From positions 5,146,001-5,210,000 of the forward strand of contig NZ_CP150170.1 of NCBI RefSeq assembly GCF_037963865.1: a stretch of DNA of 64,000 nucleotides, written 5' to 3'. Within the stretch, counting starts at the first letter, position 1. Each line of letters begins with the position of its first letter. The stretch is from Paenibacillus sp. FSL R10-2734. Its GTDB lineage: Bacteria; Bacillota; Bacilli; Paenibacillales; Paenibacillaceae. This document shows positions 35,957 to 44,364 of the stretch, piece by piece. The notes under the pieces were generated by a model, which saw only the letters and a program-made list of their open reading frames with translations, was not told where the DNA came from and did no database searches. The position numbers and the translations under genes were made by a program.

Positions 35957-37894
35957 TTACCTTGCTTTGATATCCTTAATCATTACATTTCCTGAATCAC
36001 TATCTGTGAAGCTTAACTCTAGTGACTTTACGTGTGATACATTAATTGAACCAAATGAAGTAAGATCAATCTTCAAATCCGATATGGGCGTAAAGGTAGA
36101 GAAATATGATGTTACGCTACCGTCCCATTCTTTAATCTGTTTTAAATCTCCTTTTTGATACGATAAAGCGGGATTTCCTTTCGGGACCTTGACTACCGTT
36201 CGATGGCCCGCTTGATCAGTAAGCGCAACCGTCATACCCTGATCCATACGATGATTAAGTGCACTAGTGCTATCCTGCGCTAAGCTAATAATTAACTGCT
36301 TCTTATTAGCTAAGTTCAGCATATTAGGAAAATCCATTACAACCTTTTGATTTTTCTGATTCCAGGTCGCATTGATGAGTCCATAGTGCTTAAAAGTGCC
36401 GGGTGGCTTGAAGTTTCCTGCTGTTCCACCTGGGATGGAGCTGAAGCTCACTTGCTTTACTTTCGCAGTTGAACGACTAGTCAACTGTTTGAATTCATTT
36501 GCTTGAATGGTATTCGCGTTCACCACATACTTGTCATTTGGTGTATACGTCGTGATAAGCTCACTAACATTGCCTAAGCTCGATGAAGCAATCGGCTTCT
36601 CCATCTGTGGTGTAATCCCGTGCTTCGTAACCGCGTCCATGAAATGTACAGCATAAGCTTGAAGGAAGCTTCTTTCTTGTTCTCTAGGCATTAACAGTTT
36701 CAAATTTTCCGGCTTGGCATAAGGATCCTGCGGCAAAATAGCACTATTGAATCCGCCGTGATCCGCATTGTGAAGATATACTTGCTCAACGCCGGATTTT
36801 TTATTCGAGTTCTTAAGCTCCTCGAAAAGTATACCACCATCTAATTCTGATACATCCCCATCATATTGTGGAAGGATAATACTAGTTGGAACGTCCACAT
36901 ATGGTTTAGCTAACTCAGTGGTTAATGATGGAGCAATGGAAAGTAGGCCAATGGGATGAATAAGCTTTGATGTTTTTGCAATATCAAATATATCAGCAGC
37001 GCCGCGAGAATGACCGATTAAAACTACTTTATTCAAATCACCCTTGTTTTTTAATGCTATACCAAAATCATTCTTCTTCCCTTCGATCGCGTCTTTAAGA
37101 TGTGAAATCTGTTGCTCCACGATTTGTAATGTTCTTTCTCTCCCAACAGGTTCACCTGCCTCGAAAGAATAATTAATGCCTACGTTTAGGGAAATGGTTA
37201 GATAACCCGCTTGAGAGAGCGAATCGACCAGATAGCTAAATCCAAGATCATAACGATTATCCGCTGCTTTTTCCATAGGATGTGCACCGTGAATAATAAT
37301 CGCAACCGGAGCGTTGTTCACCTTGGGTACACCTATAATTCCTTGCATGCTATATTTCACTTCACGGTTGGATGATTTATCCTTCAATATACCTTGTCCT
37401 AAATTATACATGACAAGATTACCAGGTGTAGCCGTGCGAATGATTGCCGTTTTTGCTACACGATCCCAGCTCACGGTCGGATTGGGTAGCAAGGAGAAGA
37501 AGTCAGGCAACACGAATATTTTACCATTTTTATTAGTGTAATCTTTGTATACTATTGCTGCCTTTCCATCTGCTTCAAATTTCCCCTTGGTTACATTGAA
37601 TGTATAACCTTTTGCAGCTGATTTCATTACAATACTCTTCGTGGCGGCATCCCACTTCACTTGATAACCGGCCTTCTCCATAATATCTTTTAAAGGGAGA
37701 TAGGCTGTTTTGTGATCTATAATGGGTTGTGTTGGAAGCTTCACATACTTGCCATCTACCATGGTTCTAGATTGATATTTACTTACATCCGGTAGTTGGT
37801 CCCCTCCCATTTCGTCGGGCATTCCTTCTGCTGCAACGATCATTGGAGCACTAAATAACGTCATACATATTAATAAGCTAATTAATTTCTTCAT
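35957..37894 (-). CDS. Secreted alpha/beta hydrolase with copper-amine-oxidase-N stalk domain
   Basis: Exported 645-aa protein. A signal peptide (MKKLISLLICMTLFSAPMIVAA), then a copper amine oxidase N-terminal-like domain at about residues 45-150 (AYLPLKDIMEKAGYQVKWDAATKSI), a common surface add-on in Paenibacillus. An alpha/beta hydrolase follows, with oxyanion-region IIIHGAHPM and nucleophile elbow IGHSRGAAD near residue 293. The last 180 residues look like a beta-sandwich. Likely an esterase or lipase of unknown substrate. Monocistronic. Confidence 0.8.
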   Translation of the reverse strand: MKKLISLLICMTLFSAPMIVAAEGMPDEMGGDQLPDVSKYQSRTMVDGKYVKLPTQPIIDHKTAYLPLKDIMEKAGYQVKWDAATKSIVMKSAAKGYTFNVTKGKFEADGKAAIVYKDYTNKNGKIFVLPDFFSLLPNPTVSWDRVAKTAIIRTATPGNLVMYNLGQGILKDKSSNREVKYSMQGIIGVPKVNNAPVAIIIHGAHPMEKAADNRYDLGFSYLVDSLSQAGYLTISLNVGINYSFEAGEPVGRERTLQIVEQQISHLKDAIEGKKNDFGIALKNKGDLNKVVLIGHSRGAADIFDIAKTSKLIHPIGLLSIAPSLTTELAKPYVDVPTSIILPQYDGDVSELDGGILFEELKNSNKKSGVEQVYLHNADHGGFNSAILPQDPYAKPENLKLLMPREQERSFLQAYAVHFMDAVTKHGITPQMEKPIASSSLGNVSELITTYTPNDKYVVNANTIQANEFKQLTSRSTAKVKQVSFSSIPGGTAGNFKPPGTFKHYGLINATWNQKNQKVVMDFPNMLNLANKKQLIISLAQDSTSALNHRMDQGMTVALTDQAGHRTVVKVPKGNPALSYQKGDLKQIKEWDGSVTSYFSTFTPISDLKIDLTSFGSINVSHVKSLELSFTDSDSGNVMIKDIKAR

Positions 37895-38299
37895 TATTCA
37901 TATCACTCCGATTTTATCAATTCAAATAAATACTGCGTTTACTTCGTAAGCAAAATCGCCCTTATTCATCATACCAAAACAGAATTCATGAAAATTTACA
38001 TTAGGTATACAAAAGAACCTCAATGTAGTCATATTTACTATTAAACAGTTATACTGACTATCGTAACGGGGATACTATCAATTGAATTAACGTGAAATCT
38101 TATACCACCTTATTATTTCTAGCATCATATCTATTGCTGCGTTGCTTAAGCTGAACATTAATATTCCAAATACATACTATGAGCCTCATTGGCTCATATT
38201 TACCAATATTGGTTTCTATTGAGTTAATATTGAGTTCACAATGATACATTAGAATTCGTAGATACTTAGGTAATTACATCAAAAAGAAAGAAGGCACTA
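37895..38299. other. Intergenic region between divergent hydrolase and amidase
   Basis: 405 bp without a gene. It holds a small perfect hairpin ATGAGCC/GGCTCAT near 38179-38197 and a direct repeat ATTGAGTT (38218, 38230). The upstream regions of two divergent genes must lie here; no clear promoter pair was identified. Confidence 0.4.
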
Positions 38300-39958
38300 A
38301 TGCGTATGAAGAGATTTTTAAAATGGTTGGCCATCATTCTGGGTGTGCTGATCGTAATTGTCGTCGGGGGCTTTCTATATTTAATTAACCGCACACCGAG
38401 CACCGAAGAAATTATGAAGGTTATGGACAAGAATGTAAGTGAGCAGGTCAAGAATCAGTATGATCTGGAGAAGACTACCTCCGCGAAGCAAACACTTAAT
38501 CTAGCACAATTTCGTCATGAGCTGGATGGGATGTCGGAGGACAAGTACAAGCAATTGGAGCAGATGGTTTCTGATGCCTCCATTCCAGAGATTCAAGCCA
38601 TGTATAAGAGCAAGAAACTAAGTGTAGAAGATTTGGTTGTATACTATTTGAAGCGAATTGAGAAATATGATGTGAATAAACTCAATGCGGTGATGGAGCT
38701 TAATCCAGATGCCATCCGTATTGCGAAGGAATTGGATGCACATCCAACGACAGGGAAAATGTACGGAATTCCTGTTCTAATTAAAGGGAATATCGGTACA
38801 GGGGACCAAATGCATACAACTGCAGGTGCGTATGCGTTAAAGGATTCCAAGCTAGACAAAGATTCGTTTGTTGTGAAACAGCTGCGTCAAGAAAGTGCAC
38901 TTATTTTAGGGAAGACGAATTTAAGTGAATTTGCAAATTATTTGACTTCAACGCCTGTTAGTGGTTATTCTGCGTTGGGCGGACAGACGCATAGCCCGTA
39001 CGGTAAATTCGATGTCGGCGGCTCCAGTTCAGGGTCAGCAGTAGCGGCAGCAGCAGGATTTTCTACAGTAACCATTGGTACAGAAACAGCGGGTTCAATC
39101 ATATATCCATCAAGTCAGAACTCCGTTGTTGGGATCAAACCGTCCCTTGGATTGGTCAGTAGAGATCGTATCATTCCAATTACAGAAGTATTTGACACAC
39201 CAGGTGTCATTACGAAGCATGTCAGCGATGCAGCATTAACACTCGGAGTTATTTCAGGAAGTGATGCACAGGACGCAGCTACAGGAGAAGCGGATCAACA
39301 CAAGAAAGATTACGCAGTATCTGCGAAAGGCGGAGATTTGAAGGGCAAGAAACTCGTGTTCTTAGATTTAACGCTAGGAAGAACGGGGGAAGAGCAGTTT
39401 TTCCAAGCAGCTGAGCAAGAAATGAAGGATCTTGGGGCCGAAACTGTACATGCGAAGCTGAAATTTAAAGATTTTAAAAAATTGGACTCATCCGCGATTC
39501 TAGATGCGGGCTTTAAATTTGATCTAGAAAAGTATTTGAAAATAGCAAAGGTTAGTGGCATTACATCTGTTGCGGATATCGTTCGCATCAATAACGAGGA
39601 TCTAGCGAATAGAGCGGCTTGGGGACAAGATATGTTAGAAGCATCTGCGAAAAATACAATGTCCTATGACGACTTTACCAAAAAAGCGAAGTCCCATGTA
39701 GAACTAGCAAGTGCTATGTTAGATAAAATATTAAAGGACAACGGTGCGGACGCCATCGTCTCCATTTCTAATGATACATCCGGGTTGTATGCGGGTGCAG
39801 GATACCCAGCCATAACCGTTCCTGCTGGCTATAAGTCAACAGGTGAGCCTTTAGGGTTAACGATCGTCGGAACTAAATTTTCAGAAGATCAGTTGATTCA
39901 TATTGCATCTGCGTATGAGCAAGCAACGAAGCATCGGAAAGATCCATCTTTGAAATAA
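38300..39958 (+). CDS. Membrane-anchored amidase (amidase signature family)
   Basis: Hydrolase of 552 aa with an N-terminal membrane anchor (MKRFLKWLAI..VGGFLYLI, residues 3-30), so it probably acts outside the cell. The amidase-signature catalytic Lys lies in GIPVLIKGNIG, and the Gly/Ser motif GGSSSGSAVAAAAG starts at residue 240 with the cis-Ser and nucleophile Ser downstream in TETAGSIIYPSS. The substrate cannot be read from sequence. It ends at a strong bidirectional terminator. Confidence 0.88.
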   Translation: MRMKRFLKWLAIILGVLIVIVVGGFLYLINRTPSTEEIMKVMDKNVSEQVKNQYDLEKTTSAKQTLNLAQFRHELDGMSEDKYKQLEQMVSDASIPEIQAMYKSKKLSVEDLVVYYLKRIEKYDVNKLNAVMELNPDAIRIAKELDAHPTTGKMYGIPVLIKGNIGTGDQMHTTAGAYALKDSKLDKDSFVVKQLRQESALILGKTNLSEFANYLTSTPVSGYSALGGQTHSPYGKFDVGGSSSGSAVAAAAGFSTVTIGTETAGSIIYPSSQNSVVGIKPSLGLVSRDRIIPITEVFDTPGVITKHVSDAALTLGVISGSDAQDAATGEADQHKKDYAVSAKGGDLKGKKLVFLDLTLGRTGEEQFFQAAEQEMKDLGAETVHAKLKFKDFKKLDSSAILDAGFKFDLEKYLKIAKVSGITSVADIVRINNEDLANRAAWGQDMLEASAKNTMSYDDFTKKAKSHVELASAMLDKILKDNGADAIVSISNDTSGLYAGAGYPAITVPAGYKSTGEPLGLTIVGTKFSEDQLIHIASAYEQATKHRKDPSLK

Positions 39959-40016
39959 GTACAAATAACCCTTACAATTTGCTGTTTAAATCGATGCCAG
40001 AAAGTTTATCACATGT

Positions 40017-40054
40017 AAAAGTCCCGATAAAGGAATTATCTTATCGGGACTTTT
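40017..40054. terminator. Bidirectional terminator between amidase and SDR genes
   Basis: Perfect 14-bp arms AAAAGTCCCGATAA/TTATCGGGACTTTT between convergent genes. Confidence 0.9.
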
Positions 40055-40105
40055 TGCATAGTTTTCTAAAATAAAATGCTTGGCTGAATCGGATTTCTGC
40101 CAAAT

Positions 40106-40930
40106 CTAAATATTCTCACCTATTTTTGCTTTTTTTATGTTCGCAATAGTCCCACCATCTACTCGTAAATCAAAGCCTGTAATATAAGAAGCATCATCAC
40201 TGAGTAAAAATGCAATAGCTGTTGCAATCTCAGAAGCTTCGCCTTCGCGGCGTAACGGTGTAATATCAAGCATTAACTTCATTTCTTTTTGCTTATCTGC
40301 TTCTTGGCGGCCCATTGCTGTGTTGATTGTTCCAGGTGATAGTGACGTAATACGAGCTCCTTTTTCTCCCCATATCCATGCCTGATCTTCAACAATTAAT
40401 TGCACACCTAATTTAGATAAGGAATAAGCTGCGCCTGAGTTTCCTTGTGCAAATTGCTCCATGGTTTCAACAACGTTTTCCGCTAATGGTTGTTTTAATA
40501 CTTCTACGTAAGGACCTTGACGAGCTGCCATATAACCACTCATGGAGGAGATACAAACAACCGCAGTTTCTTCTGTAGCAAGTGGTAGGAATGCTTCTAA
40601 CACAATACCTGTACCGACTAGGTTAACTTCTGTAATCCGCTTTGAATCCGCCATTGTAGGGGAAAGGCCCGCTGTATGTACTAACCCTTTTAACGTACCT
40701 AATTCAGAAGCTCTTTTCGCTAAAGCAGTAACGTTTTCTTTTGAGGTAATATCAACAGTTTGGTAGTATACTTCTGTAATACCCTTTTCATTTAGTTCTT
40801 CTTTAGTTTGAATTAAGCGTTCTTCCGATATGTCTGCTAATAGAACAGTCCCTTTTTTCCCGACGATTTCAGCAGTTGCTTTACCCATTCCACCCGATCC
40901 ACCTGTAATTACATACACATGTTTTGTCAT
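40106..40930 (-). CDS. Short-chain dehydrogenase/reductase
   Basis: Classical SDR, 274 aa from ATG 40930 with TGGAGG upstream; 22 extra N-terminal codons of the longer frame are upstream DNA of the divergent regulator. NAD(P) motif TGGSGGMGKAT, catalytic Ser in CISSMSGYMA, and Tyr-x3-Lys in YSLSKLG; C-terminal FLLSDDASYITGFDLRVDGG. Substrate unknown. Probably repressed by the divergently encoded TetR protein. Confidence 0.9.
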   Translation of the reverse strand: MTKHVYVITGGSGGMGKATAEIVGKKGTVLLADISEERLIQTKEELNEKGITEVYYQTVDITSKENVTALAKRASELGTLKGLVHTAGLSPTMADSKRITEVNLVGTGIVLEAFLPLATEETAVVCISSMSGYMAARQGPYVEVLKQPLAENVVETMEQFAQGNSGAAYSLSKLGVQLIVEDQAWIWGEKGARITSLSPGTINTAMGRQEADKQKEMKLMLDITPLRREGEASEIATAIAFLLSDDASYITGFDLRVDGGTIANIKKAKIGENI

Positions 40931-40990
40931 TTCGCAACCTCCAAAATCATATTTGATTGTATTATAAGCGCTTTCAACAGAGCCATAACG

Positions 40991-41013
40991 AGACAATTTT
41001 GATATAAATGTCT
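40991..41013. promoter_or_regulatory. Imperfect dyad, candidate TetR operator
   Basis: A 23-bp region with AGACA/TGTCT ends and an AT-rich centre lies between the divergent SDR and TetR genes, 16 nt upstream of the regulator start. Confidence 0.35.
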
Positions 41014-41028
41014 AGAGGAGTGTCACAA

Positions 41029-41595
41029 TTGAGAACAGCAAAAGAAGTAATATGTGAAGCGTTTTTAGAGCTGTTAAGTGAGAGAAGTTTTCAAGACCTT
41101 TCTGTAAAAGAAATTGTTCAAAGAGCACAGATTTCTCGTTCTACCTTTTATTTGCATTTCACTGATAAGTTTGAACTAATAGAGCATGTGAGAAAAACCC
41201 TAAATGACCTATTTTTATCTTTTTACAAACAAGACTCTTTATTAAAAGACACGCCAAGTACCCCTTATTTCTTATGTAGACATATTTTGAAATATCGCTC
41301 ATTTTATGTGATTGAATTTGATAATGCAGATGAAATCAGAAAATTGTCTGATCAGCTGGCGGCGCATTTATTGAGTGCCTTTGGCGATCAGGATTATGCA
41401 ATCTTCGCTAGTTATGGCACCATAGGATACCTAAGTTTTTGGGTAAGGAATGATTTCGTAATTAGTCCGGGGGAAGCAGCGGAAAAGCTATTAAAAATTG
41501 GGTTCACCGATTGGACCCATCATTTAAAAATGAAATTGGACCTTGTTAAAACAAACGATCAATCGAGCAATTTGGCTAAGCCGCCTTCTCGATGA
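41029..41595 (+). CDS. TetR/AcrR family regulator
   Basis: Regulator of 188 aa with helix-turn-helix SVKEIVQRAQISRSTFYLHF. Start chosen at TTG 41029 because AGAGGAG lies 8 nt upstream; the ATG at 41008 precedes this RBS. Divergent from the SDR gene, the likely target. The C-terminal ligand domain resembles that of DhaS/YvdT-like regulators. Confidence 0.85.
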   Translation: MRTAKEVICEAFLELLSERSFQDLSVKEIVQRAQISRSTFYLHFTDKFELIEHVRKTLNDLFLSFYKQDSLLKDTPSTPYFLCRHILKYRSFYVIEFDNADEIRKLSDQLAAHLLSAFGDQDYAIFASYGTIGYLSFWVRNDFVISPGEAAEKLLKIGFTDWTHHLKMKLDLVKTNDQSSNLAKPPSR

Positions 41596-41679
41596 TCGCT
41601 TATTTTAGTATAATGAATCAAATTCTTATAGTAATGCACAGCGAGGGAAATCGTAAATTATAGGAGGAAATTATTAAGA

Positions 41680-42249
41680 ATGAGAAAACCTACAGAAACA
41701 CTAGACTGGAATACGTACCCTGGAATAGTTGCAATTGTTTCTTCACAATTAGGTGAAATTAAAAATATTATGGCCTCAGGGTGGCATACATTCATAGGAA
41801 TGCAGCCTCATCGTTACGGTATTTCTTTAAGACGGGAAACTTATTCTTACCAGCTCATTAAAGATAGTGGTTATTTCGGCATTAACTTTCTTCCCGCCAA
41901 GTGTTCAGAATTGATACAAGCAGTAGGAACTTTTAGTGGAAAAGATATCGATAAATTCAGAGAGTTCAATATTTCTTATGAGGACGGTCTAAAAGCAAAT
42001 GTACCTATATTAAGTGATGCTTATTTTGCTTATGAATGTAAAGTCGTAGACATCGTAAATTATGGAGATCATGACTGGATTGTAGGTGATGTATTGATTA
42101 CCTATAAAGATGAGGAGTTATTCCATGAGAACAGACTACCCAACTTTAGTAAACTCAGTATTCCATTGTACGTTGGGCGTTCCTCTTACAGAGTAATTAA
42201 TGATCAAGTAGAAGTGAAAACACATGATTTATACTTGAATAAAAATTAA
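41680..42249 (+). CDS. Flavin reductase-like FMN-binding protein
   Basis: Split-barrel flavoprotein, 189 aa, of the flavin-reductase/DIM6 group: NIMASGWHTFIGMQPHRYGISL is the N-terminal FMN-binding region and YFGINFLP the following strand. RBS AGGAGGAAA. It could supply reduced flavin or reduce a small substrate; no partner monooxygenase is nearby. It lies 85 nt after the TetR gene, possibly co-transcribed. Confidence 0.8.
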   Translation: MRKPTETLDWNTYPGIVAIVSSQLGEIKNIMASGWHTFIGMQPHRYGISLRRETYSYQLIKDSGYFGINFLPAKCSELIQAVGTFSGKDIDKFREFNISYEDGLKANVPILSDAYFAYECKVVDIVNYGDHDWIVGDVLITYKDEELFHENRLPNFSKLSIPLYVGRSSYRVINDQVEVKTHDLYLNKN

Positions 42250-42275
42250 GCGAGTACAATCGTATTCAAGTTGTT

Positions 42276-42404
42276 TCATAGCACATACTTAATGAATAGA
42301 TATACCACACCTACTATAATAGCAATTCTCACATGTATTGGATCCTGCTTGTTCTTGTTGTGAATGAGAGCAAATACCAAATACATAACCAAAATAACCG
42401 TCAC
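42276..42404 (-). CDS. Small hypothetical membrane protein (42 aa)
   Basis: GTG start at 42404 with AAGGAGTG 6 nt upstream. The product has two short hydrophobic stretches (VILVMYLVFALI and IAIIVGVVYLFI) separated by a hydrophilic NKNKQDP loop, like a two-helix small membrane protein. No family recognised. The good RBS and the hydrophobic pattern are the only support. Confidence 0.45.
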   Translation of the reverse strand: MTVILVMYLVFALIHNKNKQDPIHVRIAIIVGVVYLFIKYVL

Positions 42405-42452
42405 AAATAACACTCCTTATTGTGCCTTAATCGTCGCTTATTAGTGTGTGGA

Positions 42453-43370
42453 CTATGATAACGATACAACGTAAGCTTCACCCAAAACATCCTTAATAAG
42501 ATAGGACCCCTCTATTAATTCCGTGGCTATAAAAGGCTCTACCTTACTAGCTTCAATATCATATAACACTTCCATTTCCTTGGAGAATAAAATGTCTCCT
42601 TCCTTGAAAAGCTTCGTGAGAGGTGGAACATTTTGAGCTTTTACAACTCCATTGTGAACCTGCTCTAGTCCTTCGACATAGGCATCTAATGATCGTACTC
42701 CCACAATTTTTACGCCTTTATTGTCTTCATTCACCATGATAATGCTTGGAAAACCACGGACACCCAATCTACCTGCTAACTCAAAATCCTGTTCTAACAA
42801 ATCTTGTGCCGATTCAAGAGCAGCATCCGCTACAATTTCTTCGCCATTTAAACCAATTTGATTAACGATTTCAACTAAAACTTGATCCTCCCCAATATTC
42901 TGATTGAAGGCGAATACCGCTTCCCTTGCCCGACGTAAGAACTCATTTTCTTTACCTGGATATTTACTTTGAATAACCTTGTATACTCTAGATGGCGGGT
43001 AAGAAGAAAGAATCGGATTATTTGTCCACAAAGAACCATCGATAGGCATACGTGAATGTAAACCGACTTCTCTCCAATGCTCCGCAACATCTGAAGGCTT
43101 TTGAATGCCATTAGCGGCATCAGCAAAACCATTCCAGCTAGAAAGCAAACCACCCATAATCGTCTTCACGTTAAAATATTGACCATACTGCAGTATGAAA
43201 CGATTGAGTACCGGCTCAAGCGCCCAACAGTGGGAACAGATCGGATCTGTTGCGTAGTACAGCGTAATTTTTGGGGACAGTTGATTAAAGTCGATCATTT
43301 CCATTTGCTCTTCATCCCCAGGCCCACAGACACCGGTTTTCAGATCACACATCATATTAGAATTATTCAT
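42453..43370 (-). CDS. SpxH/YjbH-like DsbA-family thioredoxin-fold protein
   Basis: Protein of 305 aa with thioredoxin fold and CxxC (Cys45-Ser-His-Cys48 in DPICSHCWALEPVL) plus an N-terminal Cys pair (Cys8, Cys15), the layout of SpxH (YjbH), the adaptor that delivers Spx to ClpXP. It is longer than a plain DsbA and has no signal peptide, so a cytoplasmic stress role is likely. Start at ATG 43370 behind AAAGGTGA; 87 upstream codons of the open frame run through the divergent HxlR promoter. Confidence 0.75.
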   Translation of the reverse strand: MNNSNMMCDLKTGVCGPGDEEQMEMIDFNQLSPKITLYYATDPICSHCWALEPVLNRFILQYGQYFNVKTIMGGLLSSWNGFADAANGIQKPSDVAEHWREVGLHSRMPIDGSLWTNNPILSSYPPSRVYKVIQSKYPGKENEFLRRAREAVFAFNQNIGEDQVLVEIVNQIGLNGEEIVADAALESAQDLLEQDFELAGRLGVRGFPSIIMVNEDNKGVKIVGVRSLDAYVEGLEQVHNGVVKAQNVPPLTKLFKEGDILFSKEMEVLYDIEASKVEPFIATELIEGSYLIKDVLGEAYVVSLS

Positions 43371-43431
43371 ATATAAATCACCTTTCGTTGGAGAATCAAA
43401 GGGGCCTCTTGTAGAAGTTCTTTGTATGGGA

Positions 43432-43487
43432 GTATTATAATACCAATACAAATTCAAACAAGTACGTTTATTTTTAATACTAAGTAT
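43432..43487. promoter_or_regulatory. Two palindromes in the HxlR/SpxH-like divergent promoter
   Basis: Perfect palindrome GTATTATAATAC (43432-43443), overlapping the -10 of the minus-strand gene, and ATACTAAGTAT (43477-43487). They resemble TACT-n-AGTA boxes bound by HxlR/YodB-type regulators. Confidence 0.45.
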
Positions 43488-43518
43488 CTTTAACAATACT
43501 ATTGGATGGGAGTTATAT

Positions 43519-43857
43519 ATGAAATACGAATTTAGACTTGACCAATTATGTCCTGCATCCTTTGCGTTCAATGTAATCAGCGGTAAGTGGAACCTCCCGA
43601 TCCTAGCCATTCTTAGTGAGAACGACAACATACGTTATAACGAGTTAAAAAGAAGATTGCACGGTATAACAGGAAGTACATTAACCAACTCATTGAGGGA
43701 TCTCATAGAATATGGAATTATTCATCGGGAGCAATATAACGAAGTGCCACCGCGAGTTGAGTATTCTCTGACTTCATCTGGGAGAGAATTAGTGCCTTTA
43801 ATTGAATCCGTTGTTGAATGGGGACAAAGAAATATTGGGGCGAAGGATAATTCTTAG
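43519..43857 (+). CDS. HxlR family transcriptional regulator
   Basis: Winged-helix regulator of 112 aa: CPASFAFNVISGKWNLPILAIL, then the recognition region GITGSTLTNSLRDLIEYGII and wing REQYNEVPPRVEYSLT. A Cys near residue 12 sits where redox-sensing members such as YodB and HypR have theirs. GGGAG RBS. It is divergent from the SpxH-like gene, its probable target, which suggests a response to thiol-reactive stress. Confidence 0.88.
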   Translation: MKYEFRLDQLCPASFAFNVISGKWNLPILAILSENDNIRYNELKRRLHGITGSTLTNSLRDLIEYGIIHREQYNEVPPRVEYSLTSSGRELVPLIESVVEWGQRNIGAKDNS

Positions 43858-43887
43858 GGTCTCTAAGTGTAATTAACATTTTCTGCT

Positions 43888-43916
43888 TTGATACATCTTT
43901 GTGCATGTGTTATTAT
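43888..43916 (+). promoter_or_regulatory. Sigma-A promoter of the antisense RNA
   Basis: TTGATA, 17-nt spacer, TATTAT. No ORF follows on the plus strand; transcription would run into the terminator shared with the toxin gene. Confidence 0.6.
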
Positions 43917-43928
43917 AAGTTTAATAAA

Positions 43929-43953
43929 GACCAAGTGCTGAGAACACTTGGTC
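43929..43953 (-). terminator. Second terminator-like hairpin, toxin mRNA 3' end
   Basis: GACCAAGTG/CACTTGGTC followed on the minus strand by TTTATTAAA. If the toxin mRNA ends here it overlaps the antisense RNA by about 110 nt. Confidence 0.5.
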
Positions 43954-43999
43954 AGTACAATTGGCTTGGATGGTTTATTCCCTTCTAAGTTAACGGAAT

Positions 44000-44041
44000 A
44001 AAATCCCACCTTCGGCGTTCAAATCCTTGGGGTGGGATTTT
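44000..44041. terminator. Bidirectional terminator in the toxin locus
   Basis: Arms AAAATCCCACC/GGTGGGATTTT with T-rich tails; the right arm overlaps the toxin stop codon. Confidence 0.75.
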
Positions 44042-44135
44042 ATTTTTTCTTGTTGTTATTGCTGATGTATGTTAAAAGAGCAAGGATAAACATTCCAAAT
44101 AGGAACATAATCGTTATTGCATCTTTTACTTCCAT
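44040..44135 (-). CDS. Holin-like type I toxin (31 aa)
   Basis: Reads MEVKDAITIMFLFGMFILAL, continues LLTYIS and ends in a polar NNNKKK tail: a short N-terminal head, one membrane helix and a Lys-rich end. This matches the 'putative holin-like toxin' family (TxpA/BsrG-type membrane toxins) common in Bacillota. GGGAGGTG lies 6 nt upstream of the ATG. The RBS is part of the palindrome at 44145-44158, as in type I toxins whose translation is hindered by RNA structure. Promoter TTGTAC-17-TAAAAT lies about 60 nt upstream. Confidence 0.8.
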   Translation of the reverse strand: MEVKDAITIMFLFGMFILALLTYISNNNKKK

Positions 44136-44144
44136 GGCTTCACC

Positions 44145-44158
44145 TCCCTTCGAAGGGA
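44145..44158 (-). promoter_or_regulatory. RBS-sequestering palindrome in the toxin mRNA leader
   Basis: Perfect palindrome TCCCTTCGAAGGGA includes part of the toxin Shine-Dalgarno (GGGAGG), so the folded mRNA should hide it. Confidence 0.55.
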
Positions 44159-44192
44159 AACCATGCCCACCCAAGATTCAATTGTTACCTAT

Positions 44193-44221
44193 ATTTTATA
44201 TGTATTTTCTTCTACGTACAA
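44193..44221 (-). promoter_or_regulatory. Sigma-A promoter of the toxin gene
   Basis: Minus-strand TTGTAC, 17-nt spacer, TAAAAT; predicted start about 50 nt before the toxin ATG. Confidence 0.55.
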
Positions 44222-44364
44222 GTGTTCTAATGTTAATATTTCACATAATTTCAAACCCACATTACTTCGATGTAACTTTCTTAGTTCATGACCTCCAACA
44301 AGCAGCTGAGCTTCCAGAGGATGTGCCACACCTCAATAAATTAGCCCCCAAGCTTCCTATACTT

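Larger units (their letters stand above)
43923..44055 (+). ncRNA. Putative type I antitoxin antisense RNA
   Basis: Predicted transcript of about 130 nt from the promoter at 43888-43916 to the hairpin at 44000-44041 and its T-rich tail (TTTTATTTTTTCTT). It is antisense to the 3' end of the holin-like toxin mRNA, the arrangement of txpA/RatA-type loci. Both transcript ends are predictions. Confidence 0.55.
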
